A stretch of 64,000 nt of DNA, from NCBI RefSeq assembly GCF_900167075.1, contig NZ_FUWH01000013.1:25949-89948 (forward strand), written 5' to 3'. The position numbers and the translations under genes were made by a program. The notes below the pieces were generated by a model. It saw nothing but the letters and a program-made list of their open reading frames with translations. It was not told the DNA's origin and did no database searches. Below are positions 34,819 through 43,270 of the stretch, piece after piece. The DNA comes from Sediminibacterium ginsengisoli. Its GTDB lineage: Bacteria > Bacteroidota > Bacteroidia > Chitinophagales > Chitinophagaceae. Within the stretch, counting starts at the first letter, position 1, and every line of letters starts with the position of its first letter.

Positions 34819-36323
34819 GCCGTTCGGTTGATTTTTTGCTTTTGCTGATCCAGCCTGTAAGTAACATGTATCAGGGCCACAACAAGGTAAAAATAAATAT
34901 TGTTAGGAAACTGCACCAGCGCTTCCTGCGGGTAGTTGCCCACGTTCAGCACAAATACGATCAGCGTCATGGCCAGGCAATAGGTCTTCAGTTCCGGGTC
35001 TTTCATACGGAAGAAATAACGGATGCCCGTTACGAGTATCACGAAGAGGAGGATGCAATACAACAGCAATCCTATCCAGCCTAATTCTACCGCTACACGT
35101 ACATAACCACTATCCGGCGGAAAACCTGCCAGGTATGAGTCAGGAGCGAACCGTTGTCCCCATACACCCGTAGCGCCCAATCCGCCACCCATCGGGTGCG
35201 ACAGAATATACGGTCTGATCTTTTTCTGGTTGATCTCACGCACCGTAAAGGATGCATCTGCGGCCGGTTTGAAAGCTGTCTGAAAACGATAAATAGTTGG
35301 ATTGGATGTTGGGATGAAAATCAGCACTGCCAGTATTGCGCCGATAATTCCGACACCAATAAAAATTTTCATGTTGAACCGCAGGATCGCATAAAATGCA
35401 ATGGCCGATGGTACCAGTACAAATGCGCCACGGGTTCCTGAATATAACATGGCTACCAGGAATGCAATTCCGCCGATGATCAGCAGCAGCTTCAGCCACC
35501 ATTGTTTTACAATTGCCGAAACACAGAATGCCAGCAAACTGGTGATGACCATGTTATAGGAAAAAACAACCGGATCTGAAAGAAATGAGAACTTACGCCA
35601 TTCGCCTCCGATAAACAGCAGGTCTGCAATGGCAGGATCGGAAGTAAGCCAGGCTAGCTCTGAAGCTGAAAATCCGAAGAACTGCTGTTTGAATGCATAC
35701 AAAGCCGCAGCCAGTGCCAGTACCAGCCAGATGCCGATCAGCAGCCTGATATATTGTACCGTTCTGATATGATAGGCAAAAATGAAATAGAGGAAAGTAA
35801 CCAGCGCCACCGAACGGATCGTATACAGCCAGGCCATATAGGATTCAGCGGTCGGGTTGAGTACCTGGAGCACATTGTAAATGATCCATAACAGCATCAT
35901 GATACTCATCGGCGATTGCATCATGCTCCAGTCGCGCCGTTGTTTCTGTTTGATGAAAAATCCAAGCACCAGTAAAAACTCGATGCCATCCAGCAATACA
36001 CCCGCCGGGAAATCCAGTCCCAGCCTGATGATTGCAAAAATCAGGTAAGCCATTACCAGTGTTACGATCATCCCGAAACGGGGATACGCTACAATGGCAT
36101 ATACAGATGGTATTGCTGCCAGTGATACCAGCAATACCACCGATGCTGTAAAATCAAGATAGGCGATCACGAAAGGAACACAGACAGCAATAGAAAGGAA
36201 CAGGATAAGGCCGAACGGATTCTGCAGTTTCTCCTGCAATATCTTCCGCTTCAGCCAGCTGCCTGGAGATGCCCGGAATGATTTAGGCGTTGTGGATGAT
36301 ATGGGCATTTGCACCGGATCCAT
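34815..36323 (-). CDS. O-antigen ligase / polymerase family protein (Wzy-like)
   Basis: From the ATG at 36323 this is a 502-residue protein; a TTG one codon earlier also opens the frame. It has about 10-12 membrane segments and a large periplasmic loop holding G-G-G-L-G-A-T-G-V-W-G and P-P-D-S-G-Y-V-R-V-A-V-E-L-G-W-I-G-L, the signature of the O-antigen ligase/polymerase (PF04932-like) superfamily. It would polymerise repeat units or ligate glycans on the periplasmic side. Its ATG overlaps the TGA of a 50-codon gene by one base (TGATG), so translation is coupled. Polymerase versus ligase cannot be separated by sequence alone; the neighbouring flippase and Wzc-like genes favour polymerase. Confidence 0.85.
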   Translation of the reverse strand: MDPVQMPISSTTPKSFRASPGSWLKRKILQEKLQNPFGLILFLSIAVCVPFVIAYLDFTASVVLLVSLAAIPSVYAIVAYPRFGMIVTLVMAYLIFAIIRLGLDFPAGVLLDGIEFLLVLGFFIKQKQRRDWSMMQSPMSIMMLLWIIYNVLQVLNPTAESYMAWLYTIRSVALVTFLYFIFAYHIRTVQYIRLLIGIWLVLALAAALYAFKQQFFGFSASELAWLTSDPAIADLLFIGGEWRKFSFLSDPVVFSYNMVITSLLAFCVSAIVKQWWLKLLLIIGGIAFLVAMLYSGTRGAFVLVPSAIAFYAILRFNMKIFIGVGIIGAILAVLIFIPTSNPTIYRFQTAFKPAADASFTVREINQKKIRPYILSHPMGGGLGATGVWGQRFAPDSYLAGFPPDSGYVRVAVELGWIGLLLYCILLFVILVTGIRYFFRMKDPELKTYCLAMTLIVFVLNVGNYPQEALVQFPNNIYFYLVVALIHVTYRLDQQKQKINRTA

Positions 36324-36475
36324 CAAAAGAATAAAAGTTTAAAGAAGAATATGAATACGCTCACAAATGCAGCAATAATGGCTGCATATTCTTTCAGCTG
36401 CTCTACCACTTCCAGCCAGGCCTGCTTCCTTTTATCCGCAATTTCATGCCGCCTTTTATCAGGTAATACTTTCAT
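36323..36475 (-). CDS. 50-residue single-pass membrane peptide coupled to the polymerase gene
   Basis: I do not recognise this small gene. It starts with ATG at 36475, 9 nt after the FkbM methyltransferase stop, and its TGA shares one base with the polymerase ATG. The product has a basic N-terminal helix (M-K-V-L-P-D-K-R-R-H) and a W-L-E-V-V-E-Q-L-K-E-Y amphipathic stretch. Its last 20 residues are strongly hydrophobic and Phe-rich. That pattern fits a single-pass inner-membrane peptide. The tight spacing on both sides argues that it is a real cistron. A role as a small partner of the Wzy-like protein is inference. Confidence 0.65.
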   Translation of the reverse strand: MKVLPDKRRHEIADKRKQAWLEVVEQLKEYAAIIAAFVSVFIFFFKLLFF

Positions 36476-36484
36476 ATCATCAGT

Positions 36485-37216
36485 TTATGCAGGTACAAAA
36501 AAGAAATTGATACCCTGCTGTCCGTTGAACGTATGCAATGCACCATTCTCATATATTTTCACTTCGTAGCCAAGACTGCGCAGGTAATCCATACATGCAA
36601 TACGCCGTTCATTATCCCAGAGCTCGCAATAGATCACCGGTTTGTGTTTAAGTAACAACTCACGTCCGCCCTTCAGTACATAATATTCAAAATTCTCCAC
36701 GTCTATCTTGATCGCTGTAATTTTCTGAACCGCCTGAAGTTCTTTCATATCGTCGAGCCTTTGCAGCGGAACGGTGAAATATTGCCCGCCGGCTTCATCC
36801 GCTTTATCTTCCACCACATGGCTGAGCCCCTGCATGTTGGAATTACCCACCACCGGTACTACCATTCTAATTTCTCCGGACTCCTCCCCCAGTGCTGTTC
36901 TGAAAAGGGTTACCGAACCGATTTTATGATGTTTCAATACTTTTTCAATGGTTTTGATATTATCCGGCACCGGTTCAAAAGCATAGACTTTTGCCTTGTC
37001 TTTCTTTAAAGCGAGTGTAACGGTCATCACACCTATATTGGCACCGATATCCAGGATCACGCCATCATTCGGGACCATATCGAGAAAATACAGGAATTCT
37101 TTTTCATGGCCGCCGCCCCATTGGATCCGCTTGATGCTGAACAATGCAAAAACATAGAGATAGTTGTTATATCCCAGTAGTTTCTGGCACATGGAACGGA
37201 TGAAATTTTTCAGCAT
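36485..37216 (-). CDS. FkbM-family methyltransferase
   Basis: This 243-residue protein has I-L-D-I-G-A-N-I-G-V-M-T-V (SAM-binding motif I), V-Y-A-F-E-P-V-P-D-N, and A-I-K-I-D-V-E-N-F-E-Y-Y-V-L-K-G-G, which together identify FkbM methyltransferases. These enzymes O-methylate sugars or other hydroxyls, so this one may methylate a residue of the polysaccharide. It is cytosolic. It sits in the minus-strand operon with 10 nt between it and the upstream glycosyltransferase. Confidence 0.9.
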   Translation of the reverse strand: MLKNFIRSMCQKLLGYNNYLYVFALFSIKRIQWGGGHEKEFLYFLDMVPNDGVILDIGANIGVMTVTLALKKDKAKVYAFEPVPDNIKTIEKVLKHHKIGSVTLFRTALGEESGEIRMVVPVVGNSNMQGLSHVVEDKADEAGGQYFTVPLQRLDDMKELQAVQKITAIKIDVENFEYYVLKGGRELLLKHKPVIYCELWDNERRIACMDYLRSLGYEVKIYENGALHTFNGQQGINFFFVPA

Positions 37217-37226
37217 AGCTCTTTTT

Positions 37227-38417
37227 TTAGCTGCCGGCTTTTTCGTTACCGGCAGTATGATGATAATGTTGTGTTGCTACTGAATGTTTATTCGCTTTCC
37301 GTACTTTCAATAGTGAGAGTACCTGGTAAAAAACGAATAAAGGAATATTCTTTAACGAACGATAGATCCTCTGATCCGTTGCGCTGCTTACCAATGCAAT
37401 GGCAAATCCTGCCACAAAAAGCAGAAAGCCTGCCGCCCACCAGATGGCAGCTGCCGGCGCAATAAAAATATTGACAGCGAGGAATAGCAGCGACAATAAC
37501 AGGAAAATGAATAACGGTGGCCTGAGCAGGATCAACCCGAAGAAAAACCGGTTCCTGTTGAAACCTGCCAGGCCTTTTGCAGCCAGCACAAATCCGAACC
37601 ACGAATACTTAAACCAGGTGTTGATCCAGCGGGCCCTTTGTTTCACAAGCTGTTCAGGCCGTGATGTTTTTTCATCGTATACAACAGCATTCCCCGCAAA
37701 AGCGATCCTGTGGCCGCGCATCACGATCTCTTTCTGCAATACCTTATCAAAGCCCGCACCTGTTACATCCTGGTGTGCCAGGCATTCCTTGTATAATTTA
37801 ACGGTAAATGCCATGCCCGATCCGGCAAGTGTTGCAGAAGAGCCGATTCCGAAAAGGACTTTTCCGTCGTAAAAATGATAATAGATATCCCTTGCAGCAT
37901 CGAGGCTGGCGTAAGTGGTATCCAAATTCTTTGCTTTTCTTTCGCCCTGTACTGCAAGAAAACCTGCATCGAAAAATACATTCAGTTCCTGCAGGTACAT
38001 CGGGGTTACGATATTGTCGCTGTCGATGATCGTTAGCCTGTCGTGCTGTCTTATAAAACGATTGATCGCATAAAAATGTGAGCGGGTATTACTGGCAAGC
38101 ACTTTTTCCGGTCGAAGTACAATCACCCTTTCATCATCAAAATGCAGGCTGGTGATATCACATTTATCCGCAACAATGTAAATGATGTAATTGCTGTATT
38201 GCATAGCCAGCAGTGAAGCCACTACTGCCGGTAATGATGCGGTCTGTTCGTATGCAGTAACGATAATGGCATAATCGGCTTCAGCCGGTTTCACTGTTAC
38301 AGAAATCTTTTTCCGGCCTGCAAGCAGGTAGAACAGGTACAGCACTACGGGCAGCACAAGGTTATACCCAATTGCCACCTGTATTATCACCCATACCGTT
38401 TCTATCAGCGCATTCAT
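37227..38417 (-). CDS. Membrane family 2 glycosyltransferase
   Basis: This 396-residue protein has an N-terminal membrane segment (about 10-30) and a GT2 domain: Y-A-I-I-V-T-A-Y-E-Q-T, L-T-I-I-D-S-D-N-I-V (D-x-D site), G-A-G-F-D-K-V-L-Q. It carries K-Q-R-A-R-W near residue 270, matching the Q-x-x-R-W motif of processive or lipid-linked GT2 enzymes. Several C-terminal membrane segments follow (about 290-370). It likely extends the lipid-linked glycan at the cytosolic face. The Wzc-like gene ends 11 nt upstream on the same strand. Confidence 0.88.
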   Translation of the reverse strand: MNALIETVWVIIQVAIGYNLVLPVVLYLFYLLAGRKKISVTVKPAEADYAIIVTAYEQTASLPAVVASLLAMQYSNYIIYIVADKCDITSLHFDDERVIVLRPEKVLASNTRSHFYAINRFIRQHDRLTIIDSDNIVTPMYLQELNVFFDAGFLAVQGERKAKNLDTTYASLDAARDIYYHFYDGKVLFGIGSSATLAGSGMAFTVKLYKECLAHQDVTGAGFDKVLQKEIVMRGHRIAFAGNAVVYDEKTSRPEQLVKQRARWINTWFKYSWFGFVLAAKGLAGFNRNRFFFGLILLRPPLFIFLLLSLLFLAVNIFIAPAAAIWWAAGFLLFVAGFAIALVSSATDQRIYRSLKNIPLFVFYQVLSLLKVRKANKHSVATQHYHHTAGNEKAGS

Positions 38418-38428
38418 GCTATTGTGCT

Positions 38429-40606
38429 TTACAGGGCAACTTCTTTATTACGCCTGCCCTTACCGGTCACTACCTTATTCAGGATCCAGCCGATGAATTT
38501 GTTATGATGCTGCTTCAGGTAATCAACATGCAGCTGTTTGGCCGGTGAAATACTCTGGTCTGTTTCAAACACGGCCAGGAACTTATCTGTAACGGCAATC
38601 CATTCGTGCGATTTGCCCATTTCTTTCAATGAAGGTATGTCTACGAGTATTACATCAAAATGCGTGCGCAATGCCGCCATTTTCTGTTTCACCACTTCTT
38701 CCGATGCGATCTCGAACAACGACGGATCTCCGCCCTTGTTACCCAGAACGGTAATATGTTTATCGGTTCCCAACTGCGCCGCACTTACCAGGCCGTTTAA
38801 ATAATCTTCGAGATAGTACTGCGTCTGCACGGTATCACTGATGGAATGGCCGTCGAAATCGCCGTCTATCAGCAATACTTTTTTGCCCGCCCGCGAATAG
38901 GCATACATGATATTGAACGCTGCAAAAGTTTTACCCTCGCCCGGTTTCATGCTGGTGATGGCAAGACTTGCAGCATCTTTCATTTCTTCCCCTACCTCAA
39001 AACGGATCGTTCTGATCAGGTTCTTGTATTCATCTGTTCTGGTGGCATTGTATTCACCATTCCACATCTTGCGGAGATCTATTACCGTGTTGCCGAGGAA
39101 CGGCAGGTAACCCAGTACCGGCAGGTCTGTTTTATCGGCCAGTTCCTGCACCGTTTTCAGGTTATCATCGAAATAGAAGATCACGAACAGGATGAGTACA
39201 CAGAACGCGAAACTGATCACTGCACTTAAGATTACCAGCAGCATTTTTTTGGATGGCTCCGGTCCGCCCGGCATACCTGTTTCTATCTGCCTGATCTGTA
39301 CGGCCAGGTTAGAAGAAAGACTGCTCTGGTTGAATTTGTCCAGTGCATCCAGGTATTCTTTTCCTGCCACATCGATCTCGCTCTCGAATGCCTGTATCAT
39401 CGCTTCATGCGGCACAAGAACTGTTACCCTGTCGTTCAGTCTTTTGATCTCATCGCGCAGCGAATTGATACTGAATTTTGCAAGGTTCAGCGCTACTTCG
39501 GCATTCAGTTTCTGCACCAGCAGGTTCCCTTTTGAAGTAAGCGGGCTAAGCGTATACCTGTCAGACGATTCGCTGATCTGTGCAGAGATCTGATTGCGTA
39601 ATGAATCGATGCGGCCTTTATAAATCGGATCGTAGTTGCTGCGGATGTACAGATCGTTCAGCGATTTCAGCTGATTGGTTGAAGCCACGATATCCTGGTT
39701 GATACGTGATGTGGCACTTTCCAGGTACTGGCGTTCTTTAGGACTCAGCTTTGCATCGATGTCTTTCAGCGCACCTTTGTACGCATCGATATCCTTCATA
39801 GACACTTCCAGTTTCGTTTCCATATCTGCGATCTGGGTATAGAGCACTTTCGACTGCTCTTCCAGGTTCAGGATACGGTTTTCGATCTTGTAGTTTTTCA
39901 GCTGCGTCATTTTTTCATTCACCGCGGCCTGCTTGCGCTTCTGCAGGCTGTCCAGGAAGCTGACTGACTTTACGGTATTCGTTCTTGTCACAGTTGTATA
40001 ATAACTGATAAACTCACTGCAGAGATTATTTACAACATACGCGGAAAGCAAAGGATTCTCCGACTGGAATTCCACATCGATGAAATCGCTTTTGTTGACA
40101 CGGTAAATGAACATTTTGTTTTTGAGCGATTGCTCATCATAGCCCATGGAACTGAGTACCTGGTAAAGACCGTTCTGATCCGGATCCCATAATACCAGCG
40201 GTTCGCTTTTTTCGTACAGCCTTGAATACACTTCAATCGCATGCCTGCGTGCCGCAACATTCAGTTGACCCAGCAGCTTGCTCGGTTTTCTGAAAGCGGA
40301 ATCAGGATGCAGCAGGTCGTGCAGCATCAGCTTGTAGGAAAGCTGGTTGTATATTTTTTTCAGCTGCATCGCCTGAAGGATATTGGCAAACTCCTGGTCG
40401 ATCTTCGATTCCTGCAGAAAAGCAAGACTGCCAAGCGAAGCTTTGTCGGACTGTTCTACCAGACCTGTAGCAATGCGCGCTTTTGATATATACACGTTCG
40501 GAGATTCCCGCACCAGGAAATAGGTGATGATCACCGTAATTAATGGTACAGCAATAAGGGTAAACTTTTGCCTGCTGAGTATCCTTAAAAATTTGTTGAC
40601 TTCCAT
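38429..40606 (-). CDS. Wzc-like polysaccharide co-polymerase with ATPase domain
   Basis: This 725-residue protein has a Wzz-type chain-length domain between two membrane segments (about 17-35 and 455-478), with extended coiled coils in the periplasmic part. A cytosolic BY-kinase-like ATPase follows, showing Walker A (S-M-K-P-G-E-G-K-T), Walker A-prime (V-L-L-I-D-G-D-F-D) and D-V-I-L-V-D-I-P-S. It would control polymer length and export. The C-terminus (G-K-G-R-R-N-K-E-V-A-L) lacks the tyrosine cluster used for autophosphorylation, so tyrosine-kinase activity is doubtful. Its ATG overlaps the TolC-like stop as TAATG. Confidence 0.9.
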   Translation of the reverse strand: MEVNKFLRILSRQKFTLIAVPLITVIITYFLVRESPNVYISKARIATGLVEQSDKASLGSLAFLQESKIDQEFANILQAMQLKKIYNQLSYKLMLHDLLHPDSAFRKPSKLLGQLNVAARRHAIEVYSRLYEKSEPLVLWDPDQNGLYQVLSSMGYDEQSLKNKMFIYRVNKSDFIDVEFQSENPLLSAYVVNNLCSEFISYYTTVTRTNTVKSVSFLDSLQKRKQAAVNEKMTQLKNYKIENRILNLEEQSKVLYTQIADMETKLEVSMKDIDAYKGALKDIDAKLSPKERQYLESATSRINQDIVASTNQLKSLNDLYIRSNYDPIYKGRIDSLRNQISAQISESSDRYTLSPLTSKGNLLVQKLNAEVALNLAKFSINSLRDEIKRLNDRVTVLVPHEAMIQAFESEIDVAGKEYLDALDKFNQSSLSSNLAVQIRQIETGMPGGPEPSKKMLLVILSAVISFAFCVLILFVIFYFDDNLKTVQELADKTDLPVLGYLPFLGNTVIDLRKMWNGEYNATRTDEYKNLIRTIRFEVGEEMKDAASLAITSMKPGEGKTFAAFNIMYAYSRAGKKVLLIDGDFDGHSISDTVQTQYYLEDYLNGLVSAAQLGTDKHITVLGNKGGDPSLFEIASEEVVKQKMAALRTHFDVILVDIPSLKEMGKSHEWIAVTDKFLAVFETDQSISPAKQLHVDYLKQHHNKFIGWILNKVVTGKGRRNKEVAL

Positions 40607-41298
40607 TAATTGATTGCTTCTAGTTTTTTACAGATAAGTTCTTCCAGCGCGCTCCTGGCTATCAGCACTGCGCCTTCTGCTTCTATGGTAGATTGTCTCC
40701 TGTCTGCGTACACGAGCAATGCCCTGCTGTAATTCTCAAAAGTATCTTCGGACCTTTCAAATTTGATGCGGAGGTTTTTAACCGAGTTCTCTGCGTCAAC
40801 AGTTGCAGCAGTCATCATCTTCAGTTTGGTCTGTTCGGTAATATACCTGAAATAACGTGTTTTCACTTCCAGGTCAAGGTTAAGGAGGTATTGTTCCTGT
40901 TCCAGTTTCGCAATCGCTTTTTCTTCCTGAGCCTGTTTTACATTTTTAGACTTGGTAAACAGCGATGCCACGTTAAAGTAAAGGCCCACCTGGTAGCCAT
41001 TCAAAAAACTGGGATTTACCAGCGTTGTTGAATTGTTGGGACTGTAAAGAAATGTAAAATTGAACAGGTCGAACCAGGATAGCTTTGCTTTCCTGATATT
41101 GATGTCTGCAATATTAAGGCGGTGTGTGTAAGATTGAACTTTAGGATAGTATTTCCTGGCAGTATCGATCAGCTTGTTCAGGAAGGGATAGGAAATTTCG
41201 TTCATTACAGATTCCTGCTGCACCTGTGCTTTAAGTATGGAAAAGTTCAGTACCAGGATAAACGAGAACGCAATCCTTATTGTCCGGCGTTTAGTCAT
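40606..41298 (-). CDS. Short TolC-like outer-membrane protein
   Basis: This 230-residue protein has a signal peptide (about 1-24, ending L-K-A-Q). It then carries helical sequence of the TolC/OEP type: L-I-D-T-A-R-K-Y-Y-P-K-V-Q-S-Y, I-A-D-I-N-I-R-K-A-K-L-S-W-F-D, and later coiled-coil V-K-N-L-R-I-K-F-E-R-S-E. It is about half the length of a normal TolC protomer, i.e. roughly one outer-membrane factor repeat. It heads the operon with the Wzc-like gene, so it may replace a Wza-type exit channel or serve as an accessory. No SLBB/Wza gene is present in the window. Confidence 0.75.
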   Translation of the reverse strand: MTKRRTIRIAFSFILVLNFSILKAQVQQESVMNEISYPFLNKLIDTARKYYPKVQSYTHRLNIADINIRKAKLSWFDLFNFTFLYSPNNSTTLVNPSFLNGYQVGLYFNVASLFTKSKNVKQAQEEKAIAKLEQEQYLLNLDLEVKTRYFRYITEQTKLKMMTAATVDAENSVKNLRIKFERSEDTFENYSRALLVYADRRQSTIEAEGAVLIARSALEELICKKLEAIN

Positions 41299-41345
41299 AG
41301 CATAGTTGAATGGTGATACAACCTTACGGAAGTAATTAACTCTAA

Positions 41346-41360
41346 GATAGTAAAACTATC
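41346..41360. promoter_or_regulatory. Inverted repeat upstream of the export operon
   Basis: A perfect 6-bp inverted repeat (GATAGT, AAA, ACTATC) lies 48 nt upstream of the TolC-like start and 82 nt upstream of the divergent acyltransferase. On the minus strand TAGTTTTA within it resembles the Bacteroidota -7 box with the last base changed. It could be an operator or part of the promoter. Confidence 0.35.
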
Positions 41361-41441
41361 GTTGCGCACGTAAAAACAGGTCCTTAATTCTTCCTTATTC
41401 ATGCGCGAAAAATCCTATCTTGAACATTGAATAGCAGTATC

Positions 41442-42062
41442 ATGTCTCTCGCATCCACCATCAAGGGAAATCCCCGGCTCAAACGTTTTGTACACCGGTT
41501 ATTAGTACCCGCCGGTGAAGCCAGGCCAAGGCTTTGGGTAAAATGGTTCGTGAATCCTTTTATGCATAAGCGGGGCCGGGGTTCCAGGATCCGCTGGCGT
41601 ACCAGGCTGGATGTATTGCCCTTCAACCGTTTTGAACTGGGCCAGGGTTCTACCATCGAAGATTTCTGTGTGATCAATAACGGCGTTGGTGATGTAATTA
41701 TCGGCGATGGCACGCTGATTGGCATGGGTAATGTGATCATCGGACCGGTGCAGATCGGCAACAACGTAATTTTCGCGCAGCATGTAGCTGTAAGTGGTCT
41801 CAATCACGAATACCGCGATCCTTCGCTTCCTATTTCAAAGCAACCTGTTAATAAAGCGCTCATCACAGTGGAAGATGATTGCTGGATCGCTGCCAACGCG
41901 GTGATCACGGCCGGTGTTACCATTGGCAAACATGCTGTCATCGCCGCCGGTGCCGTAGTTACCAAAGATGTGCCCCCCTATGCCGTTGCTGCGGGAAACC
42001 CGGCAAAGATCATCAGGATATACGATCCTTCGGATGGTGAATGGAAACGTCCTGAAAGTTAA
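41442..42062 (+). CDS. Hexapeptide-repeat O-acyltransferase (WbbJ-like)
   Basis: From the ATG at 41442 this is a 206-residue left-handed beta-helix protein. A TTG at 41427 in the same frame is possible but less likely. Hexapeptide turns are clear: I-E-D-F-C-V-I-N-N-G-V-G-D-V-I-I-G, L-I-G-M-G-N-V-I-I-G-P-V and V-T-I-G-K-H-A-V-I-A-A-G-A-V-V-T-K-D-V-P. The catalytic His is probably the one in S-G-L-N-H-E-Y, as in maltose/serine acetyltransferase relatives. It likely acetylates a sugar of the polysaccharide using acetyl-CoA. It is the only plus-strand gene in this part of the cluster. Confidence 0.88.
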   Translation: MSLASTIKGNPRLKRFVHRLLVPAGEARPRLWVKWFVNPFMHKRGRGSRIRWRTRLDVLPFNRFELGQGSTIEDFCVINNGVGDVIIGDGTLIGMGNVIIGPVQIGNNVIFAQHVAVSGLNHEYRDPSLPISKQPVNKALITVEDDCWIAANAVITAGVTIGKHAVIAAGAVVTKDVPPYAVAAGNPAKIIRIYDPSDGEWKRPES

Positions 42063-42068
42063 TCCGGG

Positions 42069-43265
42069 TTATACATTCTCTTTCTGGAACAATGCCGGAA
42101 TGGTACGCAGGATCAGTTTGATATCATTGATAAAGCTGTGATTACGTGCATACATATTATCCAGCATCAGGCGCTCTTCTTCGCTCATTTCACCCTTCCC
42201 TCTTTTTTCCACCTGCCAGAGACCCGTAATTCCCGCAGGAGCCATAAAACGCAATGCGTATTTATCCGTAGTGAGTTTTTCTGCTTCGTATAAAGGGAGC
42301 GGACGGTTACCGACAATACTCATATCGCCGATGATCACGTTCCACAACTGCGGTAATTCATCGATGCTCGTATTGCGGATAAATTTGCCGGCGCGCGTAA
42401 TCCGCGGATCATCTTTCAGTTTGAAGAAAGCAGCCCCCGATTTGGTCTTTTTCCGCCCCATATAATCTTTCTCGCACCAGCGCAGTTTATCGGCATACAT
42501 CGGGAACTGGCAGGATGTGCCGGCCTGGCGGCATTCGTCGCACAGCACAAACTCCTGCGTTTCTTTTTTGCCATCCTGCTGTGTATTGTACTGGTTCAGG
42601 TGCTGCAGATCTTTCAGTCGTTTATCCGCGTTCACATACATCGACCTGAACTTATAGAATTTAAAAATCTTGTACCCCGTGCCTACCCGCGGCGAATAAT
42701 AAAAAGCAGGTCCTTTGGATTCGAGCCTGATCCAGAGATAAATGACCAGCAATAAAGGCGAAAGGCAAAGCAATGCAAGCCCGGCAAAAAAGATATCGAA
42801 AATACGTTTGATCAGCGGGATACGGTAAGGATGCGTGATATCGTCCTTATGTTTCCGCTGCAGCACTTTCCAGTTGGCAATAAGAAAATTGATCCTGGTC
42901 TCTACCTGTTTGATATCGAAAGGGATCAGGAACACATCTGCTATACCTGCGTCCAGCGCCAGTTTGCGGATGTCCTTATTCAGCGTATGACATACCATCG
43001 TAAATGAGAACCCCCGCAGGCCCCTGTTCAGCAGTTCTTCCGCAAGCGTTACGCCGTTCGCGGAAAGCACTTCACCCTGTGCGATCACCATTACGATATC
43101 GAGGCCCTGTTTTGTCCAGGTACTGATCAGTTCATCACCGCTTTTTAAATGGATCACTTTACGGCCGCCGAAATCGGCGGCTGAAAATATTTCGATCATC
43201 CCGGGGTCCATATCCACTAGCGCAATAATAGGCTCAACTCCAGATATGAGTTTGCTGTTCTTCAT
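42069..43265 (-). CDS. Initiating sugar transferase with receiver-like N-domain
   Basis: From the ATG at 43265 this is a 398-residue protein; a GTG at 43271 overlaps the response-regulator stop and may be used for coupling. Residues about 1-125 look like a receiver fold (P-I-I-A-L-V-D-M-D-P, then I-A-D-V-F-L-I-P-F-D). Residues about 145-398 are a bacterial sugar transferase: membrane hairpin helix I-K-R-I-F-D-I-F-F-A-G-L-A-L-L, K-F-Y-K-F-R-S-M-Y, T-S-I-D-E-L-P-Q-L-W-N-V and G-L-W-Q-V. A Cys-bearing insert (C-D-E-C, C, C near 240-270) interrupts the catalytic core. It would load the first sugar-phosphate on undecaprenyl phosphate. Confidence 0.9.
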   Translation of the reverse strand: MKNSKLISGVEPIIALVDMDPGMIEIFSAADFGGRKVIHLKSGDELISTWTKQGLDIVMVIAQGEVLSANGVTLAEELLNRGLRGFSFTMVCHTLNKDIRKLALDAGIADVFLIPFDIKQVETRINFLIANWKVLQRKHKDDITHPYRIPLIKRIFDIFFAGLALLCLSPLLLVIYLWIRLESKGPAFYYSPRVGTGYKIFKFYKFRSMYVNADKRLKDLQHLNQYNTQQDGKKETQEFVLCDECRQAGTSCQFPMYADKLRWCEKDYMGRKKTKSGAAFFKLKDDPRITRAGKFIRNTSIDELPQLWNVIIGDMSIVGNRPLPLYEAEKLTTDKYALRFMAPAGITGLWQVEKRGKGEMSEEERLMLDNMYARNHSFINDIKLILRTIPALFQKENV

Positions 43266-43270
43266 AAGCA

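Noticed and set aside
40606-41298. Truncated TolC pseudogene
   Set aside because: The frame has an intact signal peptide, a natural stop and a coupled overlap with the next gene, so a short functional protein is more likely.
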